A stretch of 64,000 nt of DNA from Gracilaria domingensis (taxonomy: Eukaryota > Rhodophyta > Florideophyceae > Gracilariales > Gracilariaceae): the NCBI GenBank assembly GCA_022539475.1, contig VCMS01000028.1, forward strand, positions 154,534 to 218,533, given 5' to 3'. Below are positions 9,776-18,248 of this stretch, piece by piece; positions within the stretch are counted from its first letter, which is position 1; every line of letters starts with the position of its first letter. Both the position numbers and the translations under genes were made by a program. The notes under the pieces are model-generated. The model ran no database searches. It was not told the DNA's origin and saw only the letters and a list, made by a program, of their open reading frames with translations.

Positions 9776-9840
9776 GCCAGTGATGCAAGTAAGCCGATAC
9801 TGCTATTTCTTCGCAGTGTCGGCTTGCTTCCATCACTGGC
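9776..9840. other. Long imperfect hairpin in a convergent 3' spacer
   Basis: Arms 9776-9803 and 9813-9840 (28 bases each) pair around a 9-nt loop. As + strand RNA there are 25 Watson-Crick pairs, two G-U pairs and one mismatch. The hairpin lies in the 412-base spacer between the 3' ends of the orphan gene (9622) and NELF-C/D (10035), which holds no other feature that I can see. Size and shape resemble a pre-miRNA or a structured 3' UTR element; the function is unknown. Confidence 0.75.
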
Positions 9841-10034
9841 TTGACAGATGAATGCCTCTTCCATAAAGCATTTATGACGTCTCTGACAACATAGACCCAA
9901 GCCGCGCAAAATATGCGGACGACTCCTTACCTCATCATCGATTTTGGTCGGCGAACCGAAGTCACGCATAAGACAAGCAGTACGCTTCGCGATGGCTCCC
10001 AGTTCATGGGTACGATGAAGGGGCATGGGCGATA

Positions 10035-11864
10035 TTAACTAGCTCGAAGAGCAAGTTGCAACCGGTTCACCCTCCGTTTGGTTTCTTCATCAAGAGAGGA
10101 ACTCACTCGAGCGTGTTGAACTAAACGCGCGAACTTCTCTTCAAGTTCCTTCGTGAAAGGCAGAGAAATTGTGTCCAGCAGTCCCGACACAAATCGCCTC
10201 AGGTGCGCCTGGTCTATTCTTTCATCGCCTGCCCATTTCTCGAAGAACGCTTCCACAACCTCAGGAGCCATTTGTATACGAGTCAAAGATATGATGTACT
10301 TGACATACATATCACGCATGTCTTCGATCTGTGTAATGTCCAGTCCGTCATAGTCCCGAACAAACGCTTCGTGAACGACATCTAGGATCTTTGGCCGAAG
10401 CTGAACATGTGTTTCCGCAACGGCTTGAAGGAAGGCCAAATGCTTTGGTGCTGTCTTAATCAACGCCCTGGCATCTGTACTGCCTTTCAGACCTTCACAT
10501 GCCCACATGTACACACCGTAAGCCATCAACGGATTACTGACAGCGTCAACCAAAGTTTTTGCATGACCTCGTTTCATCTTGAACCACGGGGTCCCTGGAG
10601 GGCAAGCTTCACAAGCAGCAATCACGATGTTAATCCTCTCAGTTCCTGACATGAGACTATTCCTGAAGCTCTCTCTTAGTGAAGAGTTGTCTAGAACACC
10701 TCGAATATCTTTTTCGGGCATGGTCCTGAAGATTTCTACGTATGTCAAAAGTAACACAAGGCATTTTCTCTTGCCAACATCTGGAACTCTCTCTCTTGCA
10801 TACGAACGATGATAGTGACTGAAGGTCGCGTTCATAATGCCTTCCACAATCTCCATGTGGCAGAGAAGCTCGATGTAAAACGCCTTATCTTTGACAGACA
10901 AGCCGAAAGTTGTGTCCACTATCGAACTCCCATCCGTGATCATATCAGACATATACGAAGCGCCGATATCGCCAAGGAGGAAGCCGTAAATGCCGGCCAA
11001 AGTCACTATCTCATTCTCAAACGATGGCTTCGTACCCTCGCGTACAAGGATGTTTACGAGTGCGTCTACCACATTTCGACTTATAGCAGCTCCGGCCACG
11101 GCAGCATCGATCATTGCAAACATTCGAAATAACTCGTGCTTCTTCTCCTGTTCCGACACTGACGTCGTTGTAGTTGCTTTCTCGATTACGGCCTTCCTCA
11201 CTTCTTCTCCTACTCTCGTGTACACTCCTTTTGTCAATTGCTGGCTGGCATGGCGTGACATGTAGCTAAGAAAGCGAGTTCCAACAACAAGTGTATGTTC
11301 ATCGTAAGAACATAAGGCAGTGACTCTTGCAAACAGATTTTGCAACGAGACGTTTGTCTGCCCGGCGGAGGAGTTGAAGAACATCGAGAACTGTTCTTGT
11401 AATGCCTTGACAAATGCCGGTTCAGACGTTACGGTGGTCAGATTCAGATCGGCGTCCTTCAACCTTTTCTCGCGCATGAGCATATCGTAAAGAAGACTCT
11501 TCTTGTGACGAAGGGCCATGTCACTCACGACAGGGTTCCATCGGTTAGAAGACACCACGCTTGCAAGAAACTCCTTCGCGCCGGGTTTGGCCAACGAATC
11601 ATCCAACTTGGGAATGATGTTGGCCTCATTGGCAGTGATGAAGGTTTGAAACGCCTTCTCCAGAACTTCAGTTCCATTTCCATAAGAGTCAATCCACTCG
11701 ACAAGAAGTCGAAGCATGTCCGGAAGACCCTCGTAACTCTGGGACAAAGCCTCGCATGCTTCGTTTAGATCTCCGCCAGAACTCGCAAACGTCCTTAGTT
11801 CCGCTTCAATGTTTTCACCCAAAATGGCATCTAAGCGCTCAAACGCATTGAGAGTGTCATTCAT
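10035..11864 (-). CDS. NELFCD: Negative elongation factor subunit C/D (TH1-like)
   Basis: 609 residues from the ATG at 11864; human NELF-C/D has about 590. NELF-C/D is the central subunit of the NELF complex, which with DSIF pauses RNA polymerase II near promoters. Similarity to TH1 proteins recalled from memory runs end to end: the N-terminal helix pair (LSQSYEGLPDMLRLLVEWI against 'LLSENYTAVAQTVNLLAEWL'), the middle (LTTVTSEPAFVKALQEQFSMF against 'ITSVSTACQQLEVFSRVLR'), and the C-terminus (LRRFVSGLLDTISLPFT against 'IRYFVTEVLDVIAPPYT'). It is all alpha-helical with no other domain. The frame extends to a TTG at 11912, but the first ATG fits the homology. Its promoter region (11865-12447) is shared with divergent RPL37. 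Identity is moderate, hence the confidence. Confidence 0.72.
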   Translation of the reverse strand: MNDTLNAFERLDAILGENIEAELRTFASSGGDLNEACEALSQSYEGLPDMLRLLVEWIDSYGNGTEVLEKAFQTFITANEANIIPKLDDSLAKPGAKEFLASVVSSNRWNPVVSDMALRHKKSLLYDMLMREKRLKDADLNLTTVTSEPAFVKALQEQFSMFFNSSAGQTNVSLQNLFARVTALCSYDEHTLVVGTRFLSYMSRHASQQLTKGVYTRVGEEVRKAVIEKATTTTSVSEQEKKHELFRMFAMIDAAVAGAAISRNVVDALVNILVREGTKPSFENEIVTLAGIYGFLLGDIGASYMSDMITDGSSIVDTTFGLSVKDKAFYIELLCHMEIVEGIMNATFSHYHRSYARERVPDVGKRKCLVLLLTYVEIFRTMPEKDIRGVLDNSSLRESFRNSLMSGTERINIVIAACEACPPGTPWFKMKRGHAKTLVDAVSNPLMAYGVYMWACEGLKGSTDARALIKTAPKHLAFLQAVAETHVQLRPKILDVVHEAFVRDYDGLDITQIEDMRDMYVKYIISLTRIQMAPEVVEAFFEKWAGDERIDQAHLRRFVSGLLDTISLPFTKELEEKFARLVQHARVSSSLDEETKRRVNRLQLALRAS

Positions 11865-12447
11865 CCGCGAAATGAGCGGAGTGTGGAGAGGGCCAGCTAG
11901 CAGAAAGCCCAAGCTTCAAACTTTGAAACCAAAAGCGCATGAGCGAGGCCTCTTCTCCGCACTGCTTCCCCGGAGCGAAAGTGCGACAGGCTGTTCACGG
12001 TGGAGTGGGCACCCACGGTGGCAAGCGTCGTGGCTCGAGCCACAGACCCGGGAGAAGAGCGAGCGAACGAACGAACGAACGAACGAACGGGACAGCACCT
12101 TCCAGTGGTCTTATCTGAATCGTTTCCTGGGTGTTTTTGGCGGGTTTTCTGTTCTGTGCTGCACATGTGCTGTACCTTCATATAATTTCTAGCAAAATGA
12201 AATTCATTCACTTCGTAAAATATTTCGCAATAGTTCATATCTGTAATGCTGTCGTCCTTACAGCTTAGGTTTCGGACGACGGCGATAATGGGAAATGGTC
12301 GATGAGGTCCACCACTGCGCGCATTGCTCCATCGTCGGCGATCCACTTCTAATCGCGTTGCTCCCCACCCGGCCCCGAAGGCTGTTGATCGTTCCGTTTT
12401 CCACTGTTGAGAAACTTTCATAGTCTCAGAAAGAGTCCTGAGTCGAA
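11865..12447. promoter_or_regulatory. Divergent promoter NELF-C/D and RPL37
   Basis: 583 bases between the two starts. It contains a (GAAC)n run at 12061-12089 (GAACGAACGAAC). Unlike the other divergent promoters in this window it is not a GCGCGC island. No TATA box was identified with confidence. Confidence 0.45.
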
Positions 12448-12847
12448 ATGGTAAGTTTGGATGTGCTCCGCAGCGACAGGCGTGATTCGATGAGATCCGA
12501 ATTCTGACGAAGAACTACATGCCATCATCAAACCACGACCTACTCATGTCAAATTTGCGCGTGTACCTCTATAGACGAAAGGAACCTCTAGCTTCGGAAA
12601 GCGTACGAGCAAGACGCACACCATTTGCGTACGATGCGGACGCCGATCATACCACATCCAAAAGAAGCAATGCGCTTCCTGCGGCTACCCGTGCGCAAAG
12701 AAAAGGACGTATAATTGGTCTACCAAGTCGAAGAGGAGGCGCACAACTGGTACTGGTCGCCTTCGTCACATGAAACACACGTCTCGCCGCTTCAAGAACG
12801 GCTTCCGTGAGGGCACCGTCGCTCAGAAGATCGTGTCTGTGGCTTAG
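12448..12847 (+). CDS. RPL37: 60S ribosomal protein L37 (eL37), start codon alone in exon 1
   Basis: Exon 1 is only the ATG at 12448-12450. An intron of 124 nt follows (12451-12574, GTAAGT to CTATAG), and exon 2 is 12575-12847. The product is 91 residues beginning [11 protein letters not shown], as in eukaryotic eL37. The zinc ribbon is C19, C22, C34 and C37, followed by the signature [13 protein letters not shown] (44-56), [11 protein letters not shown] (58-68) and FKNGFREGT (74-82). The protein is basic and of normal length, part of the large ribosomal subunit near the polypeptide exit. The missing first codon is explained entirely by splicing: exon 2 alone has no suitable ATG, and the second codon abuts a good acceptor. 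An intron directly after the ATG is familiar from animal ribosomal protein genes. Confidence 0.97.
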
Positions 12848-12997
12848 ATATTTGGTCACCGCCCTGACATTAGCGTTTTGCGCTTTCCCACTGGAGTAAA
12901 CTGTGACTCGTAGCTCAGCCGCCAATTTGTTTTACTTCCTGAATAGCAATGGCAGTACGAAGGGATCATATGCCCGGTCCTTCCGTTTTTGGGTCTA

Positions 12998-13600
12998 CTA
13001 CAGTGGATCGAAAAGAAAAGAAGCTGCGAGCCCGTTATTGGAGCCCGATACTTTTGTTTCGCTGTTGCTCTCTTTAGACTTCCTGCGCTTACGTTTCTTT
13101 TTGTTAGTTGCAGAGCTGGCGGATGTCGTGTTCGTCTTTGGCGTAGTCTCTGCGAAGCTTTGATCGCTGTCACCCCTCTTCCCTACATTCTTCTTTTCCT
13201 TCTTGACTTTCTTAAGTACTCTCTTTTTGAAAGTATTCACTTCCTCTTCGTTCGCTCTTGGTCTATGGTCCCTGCGCACACCTTTCTCAACATTTGGCCC
13301 TCCACAGCTTTCACAGGTAATGATGATTACACTACGGAACGCCTCGGATCTTCGTCTCGTCTTCTTGACCACCTTGCGAACTCGCACTCTTGACGCATTC
13401 AGGAGCCCTGCACATTTGTTGCAATGCTTCCGTTTTGCAAACGATGACATGCCATCTTCAGGAACAGATGTTACCAATGTTGCAGCAAGTCGCTGTGAGA
13501 CTGTCGGTGCGATCGCTTTGAGTTCGTTCGCTGCGTTCCACAAGTGCTCCAAGGTTGCGAGATCTGCCGTAGAGCTTCCTGATATCTGTGATTGCGCCAT
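12998..13600 (-). CDS. RNase P / MRP subunit of the RPP21-RPR2-SNM1 family
   Basis: 200 residues from the ATG at 13600. The family binds the RNA of RNase P, or MRP for Snm1, and takes part in tRNA 5' maturation or rRNA processing in the nucleus. Visible here: an N-terminal helical region (residues 13-45) with LEHLWNAANEL, then a four-cysteine zinc site C60-x2-C63 and C96-x2-C99 flanking a strongly basic stretch (VRVRKVVKKTRRRSE), which is the RPR2 domain layout. The C-terminal 90 residues are Lys/Arg/Ser-rich and disordered, with nuclear-localisation-type clusters (KKKRKRRK). I cannot say whether it is RPP21 or SNM1. It is tail-to-tail with RPL37. Confidence 0.75.
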   Translation of the reverse strand: MAQSQISGSSTADLATLEHLWNAANELKAIAPTVSQRLAATLVTSVPEDGMSSFAKRKHCNKCAGLLNASRVRVRKVVKKTRRRSEAFRSVIIITCESCGGPNVEKGVRRDHRPRANEEEVNTFKKRVLKKVKKEKKNVGKRGDSDQSFAETTPKTNTTSASSATNKKKRKRRKSKESNSETKVSGSNNGLAASFLFDPL

Positions 13601-13787
13601 TCAAGTGCACAAATCTTTGTGCTTCCTGAGTTACGCTGTCGAGTTGAGGGACGAGAATTGAAGGTTTCTCAGTAGGAACTCCTCCACGAACCTTCTGAGG
13701 AAGCAGTGAGAGAAAATGACTGCAGCTTCACCCCGTACCCCTGTATTGCGAGCCAACTGCGTGCGCCTATGCTCGTGTTTGTAGAGT

Positions 13788-13821
13788 GCGCTTGTAGCGC
13801 ACTCAAGTGCGCTACAAGCGC
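13788..13821. repeat. 34-bp near-perfect palindrome
   Basis: Arms of 16 bp (13788-13803 and 13806-13821) are exact inverted copies around a 2-bp centre. It lies between RPP21 and the left edge of repeat unit A. Bases 13661-14042 hold no gene that I can support; there is a (TC)n run at 13980-13997. Confidence 0.85.
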
Positions 13822-14070
13822 TCTCAACGACTTTATAGCGCCAGAATGCTGCAATTCAGTCTAGTCCAAATAGAGTCAAATGGCGTCGGATGCAATACCG
13901 GGTTTTGAATACCCTGCTTTCCAGCCAGAGTAGCTGTTGTTTCGTAGTGGTGCATCTTTATCTCACAAAGTAAACAAACGTCTCTCTCTCTCTCTCTTTT
14001 ATCATAATCCTTGTACCACTCATTCATCGTACCAGTTAGTTTGCGTAACTGTAGCATCGCTCCTCCCTCG

Positions 14071-14133
14071 CCTCTCCCGCCTCTCCCGCCTCTCCCGCCT
14101 CTCCCGCCTCTCCCGCCTCTCCCGCCCTCCCGT
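14071..14133 (+). repeat. 9-bp minisatellite (CCTCTCCCG)n
   Basis: Six exact tandem copies (14071-14124) plus a degenerate one. Copy B has only about three at 62252-62283, so the array has changed length since duplication. It sits about 60-120 bp upstream of a TATA box, suggesting an Sp1-like or GA-factor binding array; this is inference. Confidence 0.9.
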
Positions 14134-14189
14134 CTCTGCCGTCTCAACTCTAGCCCACAAATTGCTGACAGAGAGGCAGTCGGATTTGG

Positions 14190-14196
14190 TATAAAA
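14190..14196 (+). promoter_or_regulatory. TATA box of repeat unit A
   Basis: TATAAAA directly after GGATTTGG and before GGAGCACGC. It is conserved in copy B (62192-62198, reverse). A similar module (CTCCT tract, GCTGACA, then TATAAAA) stands at 22465-22525. Confidence 0.65.
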
Positions 14197-14239
14197 AGGA
14201 GCACGCTGGCGCTCCAGCCTGTCGGTCTGCTCTCCGGTA

Positions 14240-14595
14240 GCACACGATGTCGGTCCTATTCGCTTAGGGTGCGAGGGTTTTGAATCCATGCAAAACATTA
14301 CGGTGTGAACCCCGGTGGTTTTGGATTCATGCAGAACTGCCGATATCGGTCCCGTTCACGCTTGGGTGCGTGGGGTTTGGTGCTTTCCAGGGAGGCTTGT
14401 AGGGTGGTAAAGATTTCCGGTGTCGGTCCCAGAAGAGCGCTTGACGTGGTCGCGGGTCGACTGGGTTTCGTGCAGTAGGAGTTGGGTTCTCCGCTGCAGC
14501 GACGCAAAATTACCGGCATCGGCCTGTTTACGCTTGGGTGCGTAGGGTTGTAGAGTCCCGCATGTTTGTCCAGTGTTTGTAGAGCGCGTGCGACC
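14240..14595 (+). repeat. Four degenerate 75-95 bp tandem repeats downstream of the TATA box
   Basis: Four units open with a variant of CCGGTRTCGGTCC, at about 14246, 14340, 14419 and 14513. Three continue with CGCTTGGGTGCGTRGGGTT or a near variant. The same four are in copy B (61805-62150). They do not encode a protein. By position they resemble promoter-proximal monomers of some retroelements. Confidence 0.7.
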
Positions 14596-14799
14596 CCATC
14601 TAACTCACAAAACTTTCCTTATCTTTTATGTTGTTGCTTGCGTGCTTTGTGCGGAACAGGGATCGTTTGGGAGGTTCGGGGAGGAGGGGGGGCATTGTAG
14701 CATAGTTGATAGTTGTGGAATTAGCACCTTAATGGATACATACCCAATGAACGTAATGGCCCCGGCCTCTTGCCGTCCTAAAAGAACTTTGTGGCAATT

Positions 14800-15590
14800 G
14801 TCGTGAAGTATCCTCTATCGCGTATGTCATGTTCAGAACACATTTCTTGCCTTATCGGAACGTAAAGAAAGAGGGCTGATGAGACCGCATCAAATGCCTT
14901 CTTCGCCTCTGCGTCTCGCTGCGCCTTTTTGTAATACGACAGTTCCGCGTCTAGGGGCTTGGAGCATCCAAAGTGAAAGAACGAGACAGACAGACAACCA
15001 GACAGAGATCTGCAAATACAACTGCAGAAAAAGCCATTCTCACAGGACAGCCCAGGAACGAGGCATTCAACAATAAACTTCTTTGCACACTAAATTCGAC
15101 TGCAATGCCTTCGAGAATTTGGAAGATAGTAGCTCCCTACCGAGTCTTATTTCTGCATACAGGGTACACCTTGAGTCAAGGTCGAGCAGGAGAAAGTCCC
15201 TTACCTTGTTGCCAGAATGCCCCGAATTTATTGGGGAGCATGGAGCAACCCGGAAGACTGAGGTGATAATGGCGCAAATCTTCACAGGACATGTGCCATC
15301 ACTTCATCCTGTGGCCTCTTTTTTGAACCATAAGACGTTGCGGTGCTCCTGTGGTACAAACGTTAAGAAAGACTGCAATCATGTGGTTCCACGATGCCCA
15401 CTATTGAACATGTCTCGACGATTCCTCTTGGCTGGACAGCCACATGAAGCAAAATCATCAGTGCAGTACCTGATTAGACATAATTCACAGAACTTCTTGG
15501 CCTTTTTAAAGAGAGAGCACCTCCTCTGAGGCTCTACTGTAGTTTAGGAATAAGAAACTACTGTCCACAATAAAGAAGAAAGAATCAAGG
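14800..15590 (+). mobile_element. Decayed LINE family 1 fragment, 3' part, inside unit A
   Basis: Translations of 15083-15529 match the C-terminal part of the LINE copy at 21521-22197: the zinc-knuckle block CSCGTNVKKDCNHVVPRCP and a following SRRFLL segment, then a short 3' UTR ending AATAAAGAAGAA. The 5' limit is uncertain because only out-of-frame remnants are seen before 15080. Because the fragment is in both copies of the unit, it was inserted before the duplication. Confidence 0.7.
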
Positions 15591-16242
15591 TTCTTGTCAG
15601 ATTGTGAAATGAAAGTATCTACCTACTTCTTCTTCTTCTTCCTTTTCGTCAAACAATGTGCTATCTGGCCGCCAGATTCTGCTGGTGCAACGGAACATGC
15701 CTATCTCTAAATCACTTTCGAAGCCCAAAGGTGTTTAGCTAAAGTTGAAGTTTGGCCCTTCCGAAAGTATACAAAAGCCCTTTCAATACGCAGTGCAGGT
15801 AGCCTTCCAGCTGCGCAATTTGGGCTTCTTTGTATCCACCGTATTGGGGCCTTGACGGCACCAAGTTGGGGTGTAAAAAGGGTGCGTATGTCGACCTCGA
15901 AGGATCATTTTCTAGTCTTGGTTGGCGCTGTCAAAAACGTGTCTCTCTCCTGCTTCGTGTTGGCAGCCAACAGTCGGATCTGTCGTATCACGCACTGGCC
16001 ACAGCACTACTCATTTTGACGCTCAACGCTTGTTAAGACAGGGACTGAGGGCCACTCCAACTAATCGTGATTGGCGAGCATCGAGGCACTGAACCAGCTC
16101 ACTCGAGCTTTTGTGACGTCACCCACCCTGCGCACGCGTGCTCTTTTCCTCTTCTTCCTTCGATACCAATCGCTTGCATCACAATCGTGTGCACAATCCA
16201 ATGCCCATTGCCTGGCCAAAACAAGAAGTATATCATTTTCCC
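15591..16242. other. Spacer of unit A upstream of the F-box frame
   Basis: About 650 bases, also conserved in copy B. At 15625-15645 there is a CTTCTTCTTCTTCTT tract, which would be an AAG-type tail of something on the minus strand, tail-to-tail with the LINE above. No convincing coding frame. It may hold 5' exons and the promoter of the F-box gene. Confidence 0.5.
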
Positions 16243-16914
16243 ATGTCACAAAACGCGTTTTCTCCGCAGGCACCACCCTTCAGTGAGCTCCCGGACAAAC
16301 TTGTAAGGCATGTGTTTGCTTTCCTTGGTGGAAGAGACCTGACACGTGCGCGGGAAGTATGTAAGAGATGGAATGACTTGGCAAGCGAAGAGCGTCTATG
16401 GAAGAGACTATGCACAAACAATTGGAGCTCATTAGAAACAGACAAAGCGCTGTGGCGTATTTTGGACAAGAACATTTCAACGGGAGATCCCAACTGCTGG
16501 CGTAACATCTTCCCAAAGATTGAAGAAACCCCAAAGTGGACATTCGCGCTGAGAAAGGCGGACGTTTTGGTGTGTAACTTGATTGCGCATCAGATCTCTG
16601 GTACCCCTATTGGCGATATCGGTGTGCCAAATGTTTTGGTCGTGGAACGAAGGTTTAACAATGCCCATTTGAAAGAATTCGTACTGAACGATGCTTCTTT
16701 ACTTTACTTCGAACCAGAATCAGAAGAAGACCGTCACGGCTTTGATGAGTTCATTGAGTACCTCGACAAAAGAACACGTGCTGGACTTGCATTGGAGGAG
16801 CAACGGAGATTCATCTTCATTCCGCCATGTGACTATACCCGTACGGAGATAGATTACCATGGGAGCAGTCTTCTTGGTGTCGTACAATACGCGTACGACC
16901 CAGGGCACATGTGA
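16243..16914 (+). CDS. F-box protein with SPOC-like domain, copy A
   Basis: From the ATG at 16243 the frame gives 223 residues. An F-box lies at about 11-50 (FSELPDKLVRHVFAFLGG then VCKRWNDLASEERLWKRLC), which recruits SKP1/cullin-1 ligases. After W62 the rest (about 92-215) has the layout of a SPOC domain: W-x-F-A-L opening, ISGTP, ERRF, a YFEPESEEDRHGF strand, YLDKRTRAGL, FIFIPPCDY, and LLGVVQ; this second assignment is tentative. A good acceptor (TTTCTCCGCAG) ends at 16269, so the real exon may begin at 16270 with upstream exons. Copy B lacks an open frame from the equivalent ATG, which favours that reading. About six residues differ from copy B over 192. It may continue by splicing into the next frame. 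Confidence 0.6.
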   Translation: MSQNAFSPQAPPFSELPDKLVRHVFAFLGGRDLTRAREVCKRWNDLASEERLWKRLCTNNWSSLETDKALWRILDKNISTGDPNCWRNIFPKIEETPKWTFALRKADVLVCNLIAHQISGTPIGDIGVPNVLVVERRFNNAHLKEFVLNDASLLYFEPESEEDRHGFDEFIEYLDKRTRAGLALEEQRRFIFIPPCDYTRTEIDYHGSSLLGVVQYAYDPGHM

Positions 16915-17548
16915 TCCGCCTTCTCGTGGTGTGCCTGACTTTCCTCTGGGAAAGCGAAAGGGATTGCGTTCGGGTCTCCAAAGGAGGCCGACACCTTTTG
17001 AGGCGAGGAAGTGTGGCGTTCATGAATATCGTTCGCCGCGCGTATTCTTGTTTGGAGTATTGCATTCGACGAAGAAATGTAGACCACGGATGGTGCAAAA
17101 GTCAATGGGACTTGGGTACGCTCCACGAAACCAAGCGTGTGTAGAATCGTTTTCTTGTTTCCGATGTGCAAATGACGAGAATCGAACCAACCTCATCCTG
17201 GATATCGCTGCTCGCAAAGCCAAGGAAGCACGTGAGAGAGAAGCTTTCTTCAGAACCCTTGTACGCATTTATATGCGATCTGACAAAACGGATGAAGGAG
17301 ATGATACATGTACATATGCGAGAAGAATTCTGGAAGCTTATGCTCGACCCGAAGATGCAGTGTACAATCACGTGATACGCAAAAACGCAACTGGTCCCGG
17401 GGAATCAAGAAGGCGCATAAAGGGCAGGCTCGTGAACGCTCTCCACACAGCGAAAGTGACGAAGATGTTTGGTCGCTTGTGCAATCCACAGGAGATTTGT
17501 CAACTTTTGCACAAGTCGAGCTCTGTTTGCGTGCGAGGCGGAATTTGA
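16859..17548 (+). CDS. Downstream frame of unit A, possible TFIIS-central-domain-like exon
   Basis: The credible part is about 17148-17548. It contains SFSCFRCANDENRTN, a long charged helix (ARKAKEAREREAFFRTLVRIY) and RRILEAYARPEDAVYNHVIR, followed by RRRIKGRLVNALHTAKV. The helix pattern is reminiscent of the TFIIS central domain, which pairs with SPOC in Bye1/PHF3-type proteins, but I hold this weakly. The first 95 residues overlap the F-box frame in another register and are probably not translated. Copy B keeps this frame (57589-58089, minus) with few changes. Probably a later exon of the F-box gene. Confidence 0.35.
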   Translation: MGAVFLVSYNTRTTQGTCDPPSRGVPDFPLGKRKGLRSGLQRRPTPFEARKCGVHEYRSPRVFLFGVLHSTKKCRPRMVQKSMGLGYAPRNQACVESFSCFRCANDENRTNLILDIAARKAKEAREREAFFRTLVRIYMRSDKTDEGDDTCTYARRILEAYARPEDAVYNHVIRKNATGPGESRRRIKGRLVNALHTAKVTKMFGRLCNPQEICQLLHKSSSVCVRGGI

Positions 17549-17590
17549 CAGTGTTCAAATGACGGAAACGTTTTAGCAGAAGAAGATGAA

Positions 17591-18235
17591 ATGCAACCGC
17601 TGTGGGCGTCGAACGGCGATGGCGGTGAGTGTGTGCTCACATCGCGTGATGGTGCTGTGTTCCAAAAAGATCAATCTTCACGTGTTGAGGTCAGTACAGG
17701 AGAAGCGCCTTCTCTTGCTTCTTTGACTATCTCCGGGCAAGAGAAATACAAGCAGATGGATGTAACACGGGCTTCAAACTGCTGGATTTCTGAAGTTGAG
17801 AGTCTAAACCAGAGCGTTTCTTGCCGAAAGAGTGAATCCTTTCAAGAGCCGAAACTTCTGCTCAATGAGGACTTTCGTCTTAAAGCGGCCGCTTGGAAAC
17901 TCGAAACGGTAGGACCGGGTAAAGAAAGTTACGTGAGAAACCAGAAGAGAAACAGTTCAAAGACTGGGCTGCTTCTCGCGTCTGCGAATATCTTCTGCTT
18001 TTGTACAGCCGGCGGCGAGGGTAGCGCACGGGTACAGCTTGCCATAGGAGCCATACTAAAGTTATCCTTACCACAAAGCACTAGCAGCCTTGAATGCATC
18101 GTTTTTGACATTACGTCTAGTTCAGTTATTCGGGCGGCGTCCTACCTTTTGAGGGTTGGGTTTGTTCCGCACAGCAGCGACTATTTGAAAGGTTATGTTC
18201 GCTTGATATTCTCTCCGCCTCTGCCCCCACATTGA
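17591..18235 (+). CDS. Third frame of unit A, unknown
   Basis: 214 codons from the ATG at 17591, Ser/Lys-rich, no recognised motif. About 175 of these codons are shared with copy B (56968-57546, minus) with many amino-acid replacements, which looks like weak or no constraint. The frame crosses the right edge of the repeat at 18142, so its last 30 codons come from flanking DNA. It could be the C-terminal exon of the F-box gene in an ancestral copy. Confidence 0.3.
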   Translation: MQPLWASNGDGGECVLTSRDGAVFQKDQSSRVEVSTGEAPSLASLTISGQEKYKQMDVTRASNCWISEVESLNQSVSCRKSESFQEPKLLLNEDFRLKAAAWKLETVGPGKESYVRNQKRNSSKTGLLLASANIFCFCTAGGEGSARVQLAIGAILKLSLPQSTSSLECIVFDITSSSVIRAASYLLRVGFVPHSSDYLKGYVRLIFSPPLPPH

Positions 18236-18248
18236 CAAGCATTTGACA

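Larger units (their letters stand above)
14043..18142 (+). repeat. Duplicated 4.1 kb unit, copy A
   Basis: The whole stretch recurs inverted at 56995-62301 (copy B) at an estimated 95% or better, judged by eye. In order it holds a 9-bp minisatellite, a TATA box, four degenerate repeats, a LINE fragment ending near 15590 in an AATAAAGAAGAA tail, a spacer, and then an F-box frame and two further frames. The edges were set where similarity to copy B stops: the left at GCGTAACTGTAGCA, the right at GGCGTCC. I find neither terminal inverted repeats nor a clear target duplication. The right edge lies about 105 bp before the sulfotransferase start. Confidence 0.9.

Noticed and set aside
12451-12574. 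snoRNA in the RPL37 intron
   Set aside because: A CTGA is present, but no acceptable C box (RTGATGA) or terminal stem; the intron is short.
14043-18142. LTR-type retroelement or terminal-inverted-repeat transposon reading of unit A
   Set aside because: The TATA module occurs once per unit, not as paired ends, and no capsid, protease or integrase frame is present. No inverted termini beyond a 6-bp TAACTG coincidence and no clear target duplication were found.
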